This document shows positions 16,517 to 25,855 of a stretch of 35,144 nucleotides of DNA, piece by piece. Origin of the DNA: Akkermansia muciniphila (GTDB lineage: Bacteria > Verrucomicrobiota > Verrucomicrobiia > Verrucomicrobiales > V1-33); assembly GCA_945900785.1 (NCBI GenBank), contig CAMDJM010000049.1, forward strand, positions 1 to 35,144. The letters are read 5' to 3'. Made by a program: the position numbers and the translations under genes. The notes under the pieces are model-generated. The model saw only the letters and a program-made list of their open reading frames with translations, searched no databases and was not told the origin of the DNA. Each line of letters begins with the position of its first letter. Position 1 is the first letter of the stretch.

Positions 16517-19500
16517 TGCCGATGGCTGCCGTAACTTTTACGAATCCGCGGGGAGCAGAAGTCGCATCGGCTGCTACCCCGACGACCTTCGGGAAGAATT
16601 CCTGGACGGCATCTTTGACGACGTCCAGGTTCTCGGCGACGTGTTCTAAATTCCTCCCGGTAGCCTCCAGAGTCTTCTGCACTGTCTGGGTGATGATGAT
16701 GGCATCGCGCGTGGCACTCTGGTCGGTTAGGTGTTTTTGATGGGCAATGAGCGCCTCCACGAAAAGCCCCCCCTCCCGTGCGAAGCGCCGCTCCAGGATG
16801 ATCACGTTGTAGAGGGCGTCCTTCACATCCAGGAAAGCGCGGTGCGCATCGAGCAGGGCACCCTGCAGTTCGCCGGTCTCCTTTCGGGCACCCAGCCCCG
16901 CCTGCCAAACATCGGAATACTGAATGAATTCGTTGGGGTATGCGGTCACTTCAACTACCTCCTTTTCTGTATTTGGCAGCCATCTGAAAAGCTGGAAGTC
17001 AAAGATGGTTTTGTTGGTGAAATCCAAGTCATCGATATTTTGCCAGATATGAAGGGTCTTGCTGTCCTTGACGGTGGTGTCCACCAAGGCATTGGGACGG
17101 TCCACCACAAACCAATGCGCCAGGTCCGGGCCGAAGTAGCCCTGGGGATAGGCTTTGCCGGGCCCGATCTCTCCCTCGTAGGGTTGTCCGAAGAGTTCGA
17201 TGAGCTGGTTCCGGTAGGTCCGCTCCTGGTCCACGATCACCGTGTTGTAGTCGTCCACCTGGTTTTCCTGGCTGCGCAGGAGGCGGGTCATCCGGGCGGC
17301 CTGGTTGAAGGACCCGGCGGCGTTCTGGAGACTTTTCAGGGCGCGCTCGAAGATCTGGCCGAAGTGGCCGGTTCCCTGAACGGGCTTGGCACCGATGGCC
17401 GCTGTGGAGCCGACCTCCAGGAAGGTAGGGTCGATATCGAACGGAATGGCCCCCGGGCTGAGGCCCAAGGGGTTGAGCCGCGCGCTGGCATTGTCCACCG
17501 TGGTCTGGAAGGTGGTCAGGGTCGTAGCCAGTTCGTTGAGTTCCGGCACCGTGGTGCGGTCGATTTTTTCCACCCCGGTGTTGAAGGTGTCCACGTCGGG
17601 CAGCATCGCATTGGCCACGACCCAGTGGTAGTAGGCCCCTTGGGCTCCGCGGCTGCTCCATTCATCCAGGCCCCAGTTGCGCTTCTCGGTGGAGTTCGGT
17701 GCGGTGGCGGTGTCGCGGTAGTGGGCCCATCCAGGTTCACCATCCTTGTATTGCTGACGGTAGGTCAGCGCGCAGATCTGCCCGGCGGCATCGGCCAGGG
17801 AGGCGGCGTCGCCGGCAAACTTCCGTTCATCGACGAAGTCCACCGTCACGGCTTGTCCGAGCACCAGCACCGCCTCGGCCCGGCGCTGCCAGGAAAAGTT
17901 CGGGCTGGAGAGCAGTTTGTAATAGCCTTTCAGCGCCGTGAGGTAGTGGCCGTAGGCATCGCCATGCCCCTGGGGATACATGCGCTGGGCGTCAGCGGCA
18001 TCGATCACCCCATCCGCCGTGGTGGAGCCGGCCTTTTCCTTGACGTTGTAGTTCGTGGCGTAGAGCACCTCACCGGCGTTGATGCCACCGGTGTAGTTCC
18101 AGTAGAGCCGGTTGTAGGCGGGGGAGACATCGATCCGGGTGCCGGAGGCATCGCGTCCGCGCAGCAGTCCCAGTTCCTCATCCAGAGCGCTGGAGACCTG
18201 ATTTTCGAAGGAGAAGCGGCTCGTGTTGATCTCCGTGGCCTCATTGGTGTCGTCGGTGGAGATGGTCGGATTGGCGGCGTCCGACATGGCCTCGTGGCCA
18301 AGCAGGGTGTAGAGGTCGCTCAGGTAGCCGGCGGCGAGCATGAGCGCATTGTTGGTGTCCGGATCGTTGGTATTGGCGTCGATGGACATGCTGCGGGCCC
18401 GGTTGAGCACCGTCTCGTAGATGGCGATGAGCCCCACGCTTTCGATGTTGCTCAGAGTGAGCGCGATATCCCCCTCCCACTTGGTCCCGGCCTGGGTCAG
18501 CACACTGGTGTCGGTGCTGATGGCGTTGTTGAACATGTCCTTCACCCGCTGCTCAAAGGGATTGATATCCCGGAGCACGCGCTTGATCCAGCCCTCCACA
18601 AACTGCGGGGACATCCACCGGGAGTAGCCGGTGCCGGCCACGCTGGTCACGCCGGTCCTGGGTTTGTAGCGCATGGTATACCAGCGGTCATTCAGGACAA
18701 AGGTCGATCCGCCGAAGGGCTGGGCCGGGTCTCCGCTGATTGTGGCAACGTTGTTGTTTTTGCCGGTGGGATCGCTCACGCTCTGGAAGGTCGAGGCCAC
18801 CACGTCCTGCTCCTGGGTCACATCCAGACGGAAGTCCAGATTGGCGGATGCATTGGCATCCGCGCTGGTGAAGAGGGCCACTTCCACCTTGTTCAGGCCA
18901 GCGGTGAAGAAGCTGCGGGGAACCCGGAACTGCCTGCCAAGCCCATTGCCTGGGACGAGTCCAGTGGCGGCGTCCGTGTTGGAAAAGGCAGCAGGAGCCT
19001 GGTTGGCCACGGCGGCATTGCCGTTGATATAGAGAACCAAGCCGTCCAGCTCACCCAGGCTGGCGCTGAAGACGATCTCGCCCGGCACCCCGCTGCTGGT
19101 GAAGTCGAGCGGCGTGGTGGCCGTCGTTTTCACCACCAGGCCTGGGGTTTCCCCGGCAGGCTTGAAGGCAGCATCGCGGATGACGATGGTGCGGGGAAAA
19201 GTCAACACCGCACCGGCAGCGGTGGCGTCGGTGTATTCAGTTGGAGTCGGCAGCGCCCCGGCGGGATTGCGCACGACGGTCCAGAGGTTGTTTGGGCCGC
19301 CCAGCCGCTGGGACCAGCTGGTGGTGTAGGTGGCCGGAGCGGTGGCGGTGCCGGGAGCCCATTTCCATTCGAATTCATAATCCTGAGGCCGCGCGGCGAA
19401 GTCGCCGGTGTGCCGCAGCGTGACTTTTTCATCGAGCGGGTTCTTGCTGTAGAGCGCCTTCAGCTCTCCCGTGTAGAGCGTGGGAGCCACCTTGAAGATC

Positions 19501-22500
19501 TTGACCTGCACGGGGTCGCCCTCGGGGGTAAAAGCCTTGCCGTTGCCGAAGACCATGGTCACCCAGCCAGCTCCCTCGCCGGTGGCGGTCAGGGCATAAC
19601 TGTCCACCGCCGTATCTGGATTGGTGATTCTGGCCGGCTCATCCTCGCCGGCATTGACGAATGACTCCACTTTGTAGGCGCCGCGCTTGGCGGGGTCTTC
19701 GGCGAAGGTCTCCACCCTCGTGCGCATGGCATCAATGGAAGCATCCCAGTTCGTCTTGACCGGGGCACCTTCGGTGCAGAGCCCCTTGAGATCCGCGATC
19801 TGCTGTGTCGTGAGCACATTGAGGTGCAGGTAATCTTCACCGGCAATCTCGTCCTTGAACTCGCCGATGAGCACCAGGGTGCCGGCTTTCTTGGTGGCGT
19901 CGGGGGCGCGCAGTGGATCGAACCAGATCCGCTCCTGGAGGTCCGGGCCCAGCCTCTGAAAATACTTTTTCCCAAGGTAATCAGACGTGGCGATGGAGCC
20001 CGGCAGTTTGTCCAGATTATTAACAATCAGTTGCACCGTCTTTTCCCTGGTCGGGTCGAGCAGGGTCACGCTGGGCTTCGCGGTAGCGAGGGCTTTGGAT
20101 TGTTCGTATAGCACTTCTGCGCTCTTCTGGCCCCGCACCTGGGGCAGGCCGAATTTTGGCAGGGCGAGGGTCTCGCCCACCCGCAACTCTGGCGCATTGG
20201 TGGGCCAGGAGGGGATGAAATTGATCGTCAGAGGCTTGCCTGACAGGGGGTCACCCTGGGGAACCCCGCCGCTGAGGGGACGGAGGAAGGGGAGCAGCGT
20301 TCCCGGGGCGATCTCCGTGCCGTTGCCGTCCGAAAAGCCTGCCCGGCTGACATACTGGTATTGCATGGCAATCCGCTTGGTGGTGCTTGCGCCATCGTGT
20401 GGGCCGCGGTAGACCCAGTGCAGGCCGGTCCGGTCTCTCATGGTAAAGAAATCCCAAGCGACCGGCGTGTCGCCGCCGACCCAACGGGCACCCTCCACAT
20501 CATCCCCGAAGCCAGCAGTGCTTGCGCGCTGGTCCCGGCCACTTGCGGGGGTGACTTCCTTGTTCACGCATTTGTTGTCTTTCAGCGGCAGGGGCATGAG
20601 GGGCAACGGATACGGAGCCACCAGCAGCGTGCCGGCCACGACGGGCCGGTCGAAGAGGATGTCCTCCGGGTCCGCGCGGTCGCCGTCAAGATCCACCTCG
20701 CGGACGACTTTGTAGGTTTTCATATCGGGCCGCTGGTCCAGCGGATTGATATAGGAGATGAGCACGAAGGGCTGCGACTGCTGCGGCGTGATGATATTCA
20801 GGTCGTCCCGCAGGGCGTAGGCCCGGGTGCCGATCATGGTGGCATGTTCCTCATTGGGATTGTAGCCGGTCAGCGTTTTGGTGTTCTGGACGTATATGGA
20901 GCCTGCCGCCACTTCCGGAGGCAGATCTCCGGTGCCGATGCCCTGCGCGATGACGATTTGTGGCGTGGTCGTGGCAGGGAAGCTGACGCTGTAGCGTGCG
21001 ATCTTGGATGGAATGTAAAATGGCTCGAAATCATCGCTCGGAGGCACCATCTTCCGGAACCACCAGACTTCCAACTGGTTGGACGGCACGGTATTGACGG
21101 GAATGATGGCTCCGGCTGCGGCGGCAGCCACTCCGGAGGCAATCGGGCTGATGTAGGCCTGCGGCTGGTAGCAGGTGCCGCTTGCGACGTAGCCCGCTGT
21201 CTCATAATGGACGACCTGGCCGCCCCCTGGCGGGCTGAAGTCCGGCGGCGGACTGAGGCGTTGGCCCACGGTGGCCGCAGCGCTCATCTGGCTGGGGTCG
21301 CCATTGCCCTCCTGGTAACCGGCGCGGCTGGCGGACTGGGTGTAGAGGCGCACATACCAGACTTTCCCGTTGGCGGAAAACTTGAGCAGGGAACGGTTCA
21401 ACCCATCCGGAGCGGAGGTGAAGCCGACCAGCAGCCGCTGGGTCTGGATGTCCAGCCGGGCTTCGGCTTCTGCCGCGTCGTCCTGGAAGACAATGGTAGG
21501 CAGGATGCCGGAGGTGAATTGAACCGCCGTATCCGCATTGCTTCCCGTGGAAGGCACCGTGTTGTGGGCATACTGCTCCACCCCGACCGGCCAGCGCTGC
21601 CAGTAGCGGTTCTGGAAGACGGGCCAGCGCATGCTGAATTTCCCTTCCTCCAGCCAGTAGAAGACCACCTTGCCGTAGGCCTCGGATGAGGAGGGTGCCC
21701 CATCTTCCGGAATATTCGGGCTGCCGGTTTCGCGTTCCGCATGGAAAACCTGCGAGCCATCCAACCTGGCGGTGGTGCCGTAGTAGGGCTTGCCCGGGTT
21801 GCTGACGAGCTTGGGAGAGGGAATGAGTTGGGTTTCGCCGGTGTGCGGCCGGATTTCCTCTCCCACAGGCACCGTCACGTAGGTAGGGGTGGGCACCCGC
21901 ACGATCTCCACAATGTCCGTGCCCAGGGATTCAAAAATGTCCTGGCCTTTGCGCAGGTTGCCGAGGTATTCGATCAGGATCCGGCCCTCCACATTGTAGG
22001 CACGCAGGGAACCCGAGCCGCCGTAGCGCTCGAACCACAGGGTCTTCAGGATCACTCCAGGATCGCTATTTTCCACTTGGGAAATGCCCGGCAAGGCCAC
22101 CTCGTTGGCCACTACTTTCGGCACGGTATTGTAATAGGCCGGGGCAATGGAGGTGACGCGGTTGTCCTGAATGGTCACCTGGGGACCGTCGAAGGTGCGC
22201 TCCGTCCAGAAAATGGTGCGCACCGTGCCGCTGGTGGCCGCCGAGACGGCGAAAGTCTCCTGTTTGGTCCTGAATTTTCCCGACTCGGTCAACTGCGTCA
22301 CCCAGGTGATCTGGGTGCGCCCCGGCTGGTTCGCGTAGGTTTTTTCAGCGTGTTTGGACCAGTGGTAAGCCTCGGCCAGATTGTCCGGCAGCAGCGGGGA
22401 ACCGGGGGGGACATCGCCCGCAGGCATGTTGACGATCGCGGTAGAGCGCTCATCCGGCCGGACCGGCTCCGCCCGCCAATAGGCTCTAGCCTGCGCGAGC

Positions 22501-23291
22501 AATTCCGCCGCGCGGGCCACTGGGTTCGTCTGACTGCTGGCAAAGGGGGTGCCCGTGCTGTTGACCAAGGGAGGCGTGATTTCATCGCCCATGAAATAGC
22601 GCGGCACGCCGGAGGCAAACGGGGAGCCAATGGTGCTGCGGTTCAGGAAGACGGTCCGGGTCAGGTTGGTAGGGAATCCACCAATGGCCCTAAAAACACT
22701 GGAGCCACCCACTGGGCCCGCTGCGGCAAACTGTGGGGTTGTCACCGCGAGACCTCCCGAGGGGATCAGGGCCGTGGGGGGCGCGATGGTAACGACTGGC
22801 GGGTTGGCCTGGGAATAACCCGAACCTCCACTGATCACCGTGAATCCCGTGACACTCCCACCGGCGGAAACCTGGGCGGAAGCAGAAGCTTGGACGCCAC
22901 TGGCCGGAGAAGCGATCGTGACGATCGGGGAGGTCGTGTAGCCCGCGCCTTTGGAGCGGACGCTGATGGCAGTCACCACCCCACTGGCATTCACCGTGAC
23001 CACCGCACCCGCCTGGCGGGAGTCCAGCCGGTTGGCATTGGTGGCCTTGGCTTCAAGCTGGGCCTGGGCGAGGCCTGGAAGTAGCAACAGCACGCCCAAC
23101 AGGGCCAGCACAGTCCATTTGAGGGAGCGGTTCTGCCGGGACGCTTCCGCCAATCCGGCAGGATTGTTTGAAAAGTGCCGGAGAACCCGGGATTGCGGGG
23201 AAGCCGGGGCAGCGGGGGTGACCCGGCTGCCAGCAGCAGCGGGCTCCAACCCCAGGTCTGGCCCCGGATGGTAGTCTGTTCGCATATTCAT
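16374..23291 (-). CDS. Giant exported protein of unknown function (N-terminal 2305 residues)
   Basis: A long N-region is followed by a hydrophobic signal segment (about 57-77, WTVLALLGVLLLLPGLAQA) with likely cleavage after AQA. Residues about 80-180 hold two GSGY-type repeats (GAGYTTSPIVTI, GGSGYSQANPPVVTI) like those of the 840-residue neighbour. The remainder is not a family I recognise. There is a beta-rich first half, a segment resembling a carbohydrate-binding or jelly-roll fold (about 1360-1460, LDGLVLYINGNAAVANQ), and a helical second half rich in YLSDLYTLLGHEA-like and LNELATTLTTFQTTVDNASARL-like stretches. A final Ala/Gly-rich hydrophobic segment (KVTAAIGIALAGAASVVANNAASFLDIAI) lies just before the frame ends at GFGLEETAAGI. 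The frame then continues in another phase as the 15053-16516 segment; deleting one A of GAAGAAACGG (16391-16393 on plus) would restore it. A start two codons later is equally possible. Confidence 0.82.
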   Translation of the reverse strand: MNMRTDYHPGPDLGLEPAAAGSRVTPAAPASPQSRVLRHFSNNPAGLAEASRQNRSLKWTVLALLGVLLLLPGLAQAQLEAKATNANRLDSRQAGAVVTVNASGVVTAISVRSKGAGYTTSPIVTIASPASGVQASASAQVSAGGSVTGFTVISGGSGYSQANPPVVTIAPPTALIPSGGLAVTTPQFAAAGPVGGSSVFRAIGGFPTNLTRTVFLNRSTIGSPFASGVPRYFMGDEITPPLVNSTGTPFASSQTNPVARAAELLAQARAYWRAEPVRPDERSTAIVNMPAGDVPPGSPLLPDNLAEAYHWSKHAEKTYANQPGRTQITWVTQLTESGKFRTKQETFAVSAATSGTVRTIFWTERTFDGPQVTIQDNRVTSIAPAYYNTVPKVVANEVALPGISQVENSDPGVILKTLWFERYGGSGSLRAYNVEGRILIEYLGNLRKGQDIFESLGTDIVEIVRVPTPTYVTVPVGEEIRPHTGETQLIPSPKLVSNPGKPYYGTTARLDGSQVFHAERETGSPNIPEDGAPSSSEAYGKVVFYWLEEGKFSMRWPVFQNRYWQRWPVGVEQYAHNTVPSTGSNADTAVQFTSGILPTIVFQDDAAEAEARLDIQTQRLLVGFTSAPDGLNRSLLKFSANGKVWYVRLYTQSASRAGYQEGNGDPSQMSAAATVGQRLSPPPDFSPPGGGQVVHYETAGYVASGTCYQPQAYISPIASGVAAAAAGAIIPVNTVPSNQLEVWWFRKMVPPSDDFEPFYIPSKIARYSVSFPATTTPQIVIAQGIGTGDLPPEVAAGSIYVQNTKTLTGYNPNEEHATMIGTRAYALRDDLNIITPQQSQPFVLISYINPLDQRPDMKTYKVVREVDLDGDRADPEDILFDRPVVAGTLLVAPYPLPLMPLPLKDNKCVNKEVTPASGRDQRASTAGFGDDVEGARWVGGDTPVAWDFFTMRDRTGLHWVYRGPHDGASTTKRIAMQYQYVSRAGFSDGNGTEIAPGTLLPFLRPLSGGVPQGDPLSGKPLTINFIPSWPTNAPELRVGETLALPKFGLPQVRGQKSAEVLYEQSKALATAKPSVTLLDPTREKTVQLIVNNLDKLPGSIATSDYLGKKYFQRLGPDLQERIWFDPLRAPDATKKAGTLVLIGEFKDEIAGEDYLHLNVLTTQQIADLKGLCTEGAPVKTNWDASIDAMRTRVETFAEDPAKRGAYKVESFVNAGEDEPARITNPDTAVDSYALTATGEGAGWVTMVFGNGKAFTPEGDPVQVKIFKVAPTLYTGELKALYSKNPLDEKVTLRHTGDFAARPQDYEFEWKWAPGTATAPATYTTSWSQRLGGPNNLWTVVRNPAGALPTPTEYTDATAAGAVLTFPRTIVIRDAAFKPAGETPGLVVKTTATTPLDFTSSGVPGEIVFSASLGELDGLVLYINGNAAVANQAPAAFSNTDAATGLVPGNGLGRQFRVPRSFFTAGLNKVEVALFTSADANASANLDFRLDVTQEQDVVASTFQSVSDPTGKNNNVATISGDPAQPFGGSTFVLNDRWYTMRYKPRTGVTSVAGTGYSRWMSPQFVEGWIKRVLRDINPFEQRVKDMFNNAISTDTSVLTQAGTKWEGDIALTLSNIESVGLIAIYETVLNRARSMSIDANTNDPDTNNALMLAAGYLSDLYTLLGHEAMSDAANPTISTDDTNEATEINTSRFSFENQVSSALDEELGLLRGRDASGTRIDVSPAYNRLYWNYTGGINAGEVLYATNYNVKEKAGSTTADGVIDAADAQRMYPQGHGDAYGHYLTALKGYYKLLSSPNFSWQRRAEAVLVLGQAVTVDFVDERKFAGDAASLADAAGQICALTYRQQYKDGEPGWAHYRDTATAPNSTEKRNWGLDEWSSRGAQGAYYHWVVANAMLPDVDTFNTGVEKIDRTTVPELNELATTLTTFQTTVDNASARLNPLGLSPGAIPFDIDPTFLEVGSTAAIGAKPVQGTGHFGQIFERALKSLQNAAGSFNQAARMTRLLRSQENQVDDYNTVIVDQERTYRNQLIELFGQPYEGEIGPGKAYPQGYFGPDLAHWFVVDRPNALVDTTVKDSKTLHIWQNIDDLDFTNKTIFDFQLFRWLPNTEKEVVEVTAYPNEFIQYSDVWQAGLGARKETGELQGALLDAHRAFLDVKDALYNVIILERRFAREGGLFVEALIAHQKHLTDQSATRDAIIITQTVQKTLEATGRNLEHVAENLDVVKDAVQEFFPKVVGVAADATSAPRGFVKVTAAIGIALAGAASVVANNAASFLDIAISGEEMALEGRLAAIGFGLEETAAGI

Positions 23292-23319
23292 GGCTGATTT
23301 TCCTGTATGGTTTGCCCTT

Positions 23320-23349
23320 CCGGCGGCGGGCGCGGGCCGCCGCCGCCGG
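23320..23349 (-). other. Perfect 10-bp GC hairpin between S74 gene and giant gene
   Basis: CCGGCGGCGG (23320-23329) and CCGCCGCCGG (23340-23349) are perfect reverse complements with a 10-base loop, inside the 88-base gap 23292-23379. No T-run follows on the minus strand. It is stable enough to pause RNA polymerase or protect an upstream 3' end. It begins about 30 bases after the S74 stop. Confidence 0.45.
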
Positions 23350-23379
23350 GGGCGGGTGAAGATGACGTTAGGCAGTGGC

Positions 23380-24600
23380 TCAGCGGGCGGAAGGGGACTC
23401 CACCTGGGTGACGGAGACCGTGACCGGAACCGGGCTCTGCACCGGTTTTGGCGCAGAGGCCGTTTTCGTGGGGGCCTCTGGTTCGCCGGAGCCAGCGCTT
23501 GCTCTGGCGATGGCTTTTTCCATGGCCGCCAGCCGGTCCTCGCCTGCTTTGCTCACGGCTTCGATGCCTGCGAGGCGTTTTTCCTGGGCGGCCAGCTTGG
23601 TTTTGAGTTCGGCGTTCTCTTCCAGCACCGCTTTCATCTCCGCAGACTTCGCTTCCAGTCGCCGCGCCAGTTCCTGGGTGGCAGAGACATTCAGCATGGC
23701 GATAGCGTCGTAGTCCATCGCCCGGAAATCATTTACTTCGCGGCCATAGACGAAAACTTCGTCCCCAGCGGGCTGGAAGGCGGTGCGGAAAGCTCCCTCC
23801 TTCACCTCCGTGACTTCGTGGATGCCCTGCTCTTTGCCGCTATCGCCGATGATGCGGACGCGCTCGCCGACTTTCAAATCTGAGGCCAGAGAAATCCAGC
23901 CGTCGTGCTCGGGGGCTTTAGTGTAGAGGTCGGGGACCACGTTTGTGCTGCGGGTGACGGCTTGCGGGAAGACGCGCTCCACCTGCTGGGCGATGACTTT
24001 TTTCTGCGGGGTGCTGCCCTTTTCCACCTTGTCTTTGAATTCGTAGTCGGTGATTTCGATTTGGTTGAGCGTGGCAAGGTCCGCTGCGCCATTGGAGTGG
24101 CCTTTGATGGTTTTGATCCGGGCATCGGAGACGGCAGTGAAGAATTGGGCGACGACTACGCCGCCGGCACGAATGCTGACGTTGGAATTCACGGCGGTCA
24201 CGGTAGTTAGACTGCTGTTGCCACCACCGAAGAAGGAAATTGGCCCTGAAAACGCATTCGCACTTGTCGTGAATACTTCCAAGGGCGCGCTCGGAGCAGT
24301 AAAAATGTTGTTGCCAATGCCGACGCCGCTGGGGGTGAAGCGCACCCGGGTTATATCATTGGTCTTAATCGAGACGTTGCCATCCCCACTTGAAAACAAT
24401 CCGCCATCAGTGTCACCGCCACCATTAAAAACATAGCTGCCGCTTTTTGTTACATTGGCACTGACTTCACCGGCGTTGAGAAAAACGGTTCTGGTCACAC
24501 CATTCACTACCAGGGGATCGGTGGGATTGAACACGCCAATGCCAACATTACCAGCAGCAGTGACGATCACTCTTGAGGTGTTATTGGTATACAATTGCAA
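23380..24600 (-). CDS. S74 tail-fibre-like protein, C-terminal part (frame-shifted)
   Basis: A 406-residue frame whose nominal start is a TTG at 24600 inside obvious coding sequence (upstream in the same frame: GGSDGGIVGSIGTVSNHG), so it is a continuation rather than a gene start. It holds beta-strand repeats of GNVGIG type. The peptidase-S74 chaperone domain spans about 155-300 (SDARIK with Ser158 and Lys163, then KKVIAQQVERVFPQAV at 200-215). A long coiled coil spans about 305-375 (LARRLEAKSAEMKAVLEENAELKTKL in pieces), ending in a Pro/Thr-rich tail. S74 domains drive trimerisation of phage tail spikes and may self-cleave. It belongs with the 24567-25745 frame. Together they would make a 788-residue exported protein. 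Confidence 0.82.
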   Translation of the reverse strand: MQLYTNNTSRVIVTAAGNVGIGVFNPTDPLVVNGVTRTVFLNAGEVSANVTKSGSYVFNGGGDTDGGLFSSGDGNVSIKTNDITRVRFTPSGVGIGNNIFTAPSAPLEVFTTSANAFSGPISFFGGGNSSLTTVTAVNSNVSIRAGGVVVAQFFTAVSDARIKTIKGHSNGAADLATLNQIEITDYEFKDKVEKGSTPQKKVIAQQVERVFPQAVTRSTNVVPDLYTKAPEHDGWISLASDLKVGERVRIIGDSGKEQGIHEVTEVKEGAFRTAFQPAGDEVFVYGREVNDFRAMDYDAIAMLNVSATQELARRLEAKSAEMKAVLEENAELKTKLAAQEKRLAGIEAVSKAGEDRLAAMEKAIARASAGSGEPEAPTKTASAPKPVQSPVPVTVSVTQVESPSAR

Positions 24601-25745
24601 ACCGTGGTTCGAAACGGTTCCAATGGAACCAACGATGCCTCCATCGCTGCCCCCGGCAAGGTCGCCAGTCGGACCGGCCCATTTGTGTGCTCAATCCCTA
24701 TGCCGGATGCCTGCACGGTCAGTTTGCTGGCAGGGTTGGCAATGCCGATGCCGACGTTGCCCCCGGCAGGATTGAGCACGAGGGAGCTGGCCGTGGAAGC
24801 ACTGTTATAGGCCTGGAGCGAACCGAAATTGCCCGTGGTGTTGTAGCCCACCAGGAGCCGCTTGTTGATGTCTGCGCTGCCGCGGATGGTGAGCTGTAGC
24901 GGGGGGGTGTTGGGGTCATCCGCCTCCAGGGTGAGCTTGCTGCCTGAAGCCGGTGAGGGGGTGCCGACGCCGATGTTGCCGTTGCCGTCCCAGCGGAGGG
25001 CGATGTTTTCGGTGGCCCCGTTCTTGACCCCGAGGGCACCGCCAGTGGTGCCGTAAAGCACGGGGCCGCTAACATCGATTCCCGCGAAGAGGCGGGGGGC
25101 GGTGGCATTCCCATACCAGCCGAGGCCATAACTCCCTGCCGCGGCCCCAGCGGGGCCGCTCAGGGCGAGATCCGCTCCGGAGGCGATGCTTTCGGCAATT
25201 TTCGCCCGCATCGCGTAGCCGGTGCTGGTGATCTGCTGGCGGGGAGAGATCGGTTGATCGCTGTCGTTAATGACATTGCCGCCTTCATCCACCATGATCT
25301 CAAGGAAGCGGTCCGTGGAGGCACCGCTGAAAACCTGATCGAGCGGGGGACGGGACTCGCCCGCCGCTGTGCCGGTGGCCTGGACGCCGGAGCCAAGAAT
25401 GACGCTGAAATCGCCATTCAAAATAGTGACGACCTGTTCTTCCGTCCAGAGCCGGTTGGCCGCGCCACTGTTGGTGGGATGGTCCCAGATGCGGAAGATG
25501 ACTTTCCGGTTGGCTGGCGTGCCTGTGCCGATGGCATTGCCCGCAGTGTCCGTGACCCGGCCCTGGTAGTTGATGAACGGTGGCACATCCGCGAAGGCGG
25601 AGGGCACAGCGGCGGCAAGCGCCAGAATGGCAGCACCAAGAAGCACGGGGGAACGGCCAGCGTGGCGGTGGGCACCCAGAGCAGGGGAAAGAATCGTGTG
25701 GTTCATAGGACGGCGGTTGTGGTTGGGCTGGTTGGAAGAGTTCAT
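24567..25745 (-). CDS. S74 tail-fibre-like protein, N-terminal part with signal peptide (frame-shifted)
   Basis: A 392-residue frame. The start at 25745 or, equally likely, at 25706 (MNHTILSPAL) precedes a signal peptide (VLLGAAILALAAAVPSAFA). Mature sequence begins DVPPFINYQGRVTD, the same N-terminal domain as the RCC1/S74 protein. RQQITSTGYAMRAKIAESI parallels IGATGYAMNAAS there. GNGNIGVGTPSP and GGNVGIGIANPASKL repeats lead toward an S74 C-terminus. The last about 30 residues (PGAAMEASLVPLEPFRTTVCNCIP) are out of frame. Adding one G to the G5 run (plus strand C run 24650-24654) gives LATLPGGSDGGIVGSIGTVSNHG and joins the next frame. The frame-change window is limited to 24567-24690. Confidence 0.82.
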   Translation of the reverse strand: MNSSNQPNHNRRPMNHTILSPALGAHRHAGRSPVLLGAAILALAAAVPSAFADVPPFINYQGRVTDTAGNAIGTGTPANRKVIFRIWDHPTNSGAANRLWTEEQVVTILNGDFSVILGSGVQATGTAAGESRPPLDQVFSGASTDRFLEIMVDEGGNVINDSDQPISPRQQITSTGYAMRAKIAESIASGADLALSGPAGAAAGSYGLGWYGNATAPRLFAGIDVSGPVLYGTTGGALGVKNGATENIALRWDGNGNIGVGTPSPASGSKLTLEADDPNTPPLQLTIRGSADINKRLLVGYNTTGNFGSLQAYNSASTASSLVLNPAGGNVGIGIANPASKLTVQASGIGIEHTNGPVRLATLPGAAMEASLVPLEPFRTTVCNCIPITPQE

Positions 25746-25813
25746 GGGATTGGAAAAGTGATTGGTTGGTTTGATTTGATTTGGTTTGGGATGCTGCGTG
25801 CGGTTTGTCCGAT

Positions 25814-25828
25814 GGGCCGGACCGGCCC
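25814..25828. other. Perfect GC palindrome in the gap before the S74 gene
   Basis: GGGCCGG-A-CCGGCCC is a 7 + 1 + 7 perfect palindrome in the 110-base gap 25746-25855, about 28 bases after the 840-residue gene's stop in transcription direction. There is no T-run. The gap also holds a stretch of TTGATTTGATTTGGTTTGG-like low complexity at about 25765-25790, close to the S74 start. Confidence 0.4.
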
Positions 25829-25855
25829 GGTTTCAGGGATGGGCGGCGAAGTCTT

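Noticed and set aside
13106-25745. Prophage origin for the S74 proteins
   Set aside because: No capsid, terminase, portal, integrase or lysis gene is present. The proteins carry signal peptides, which phage tail fibres lack.
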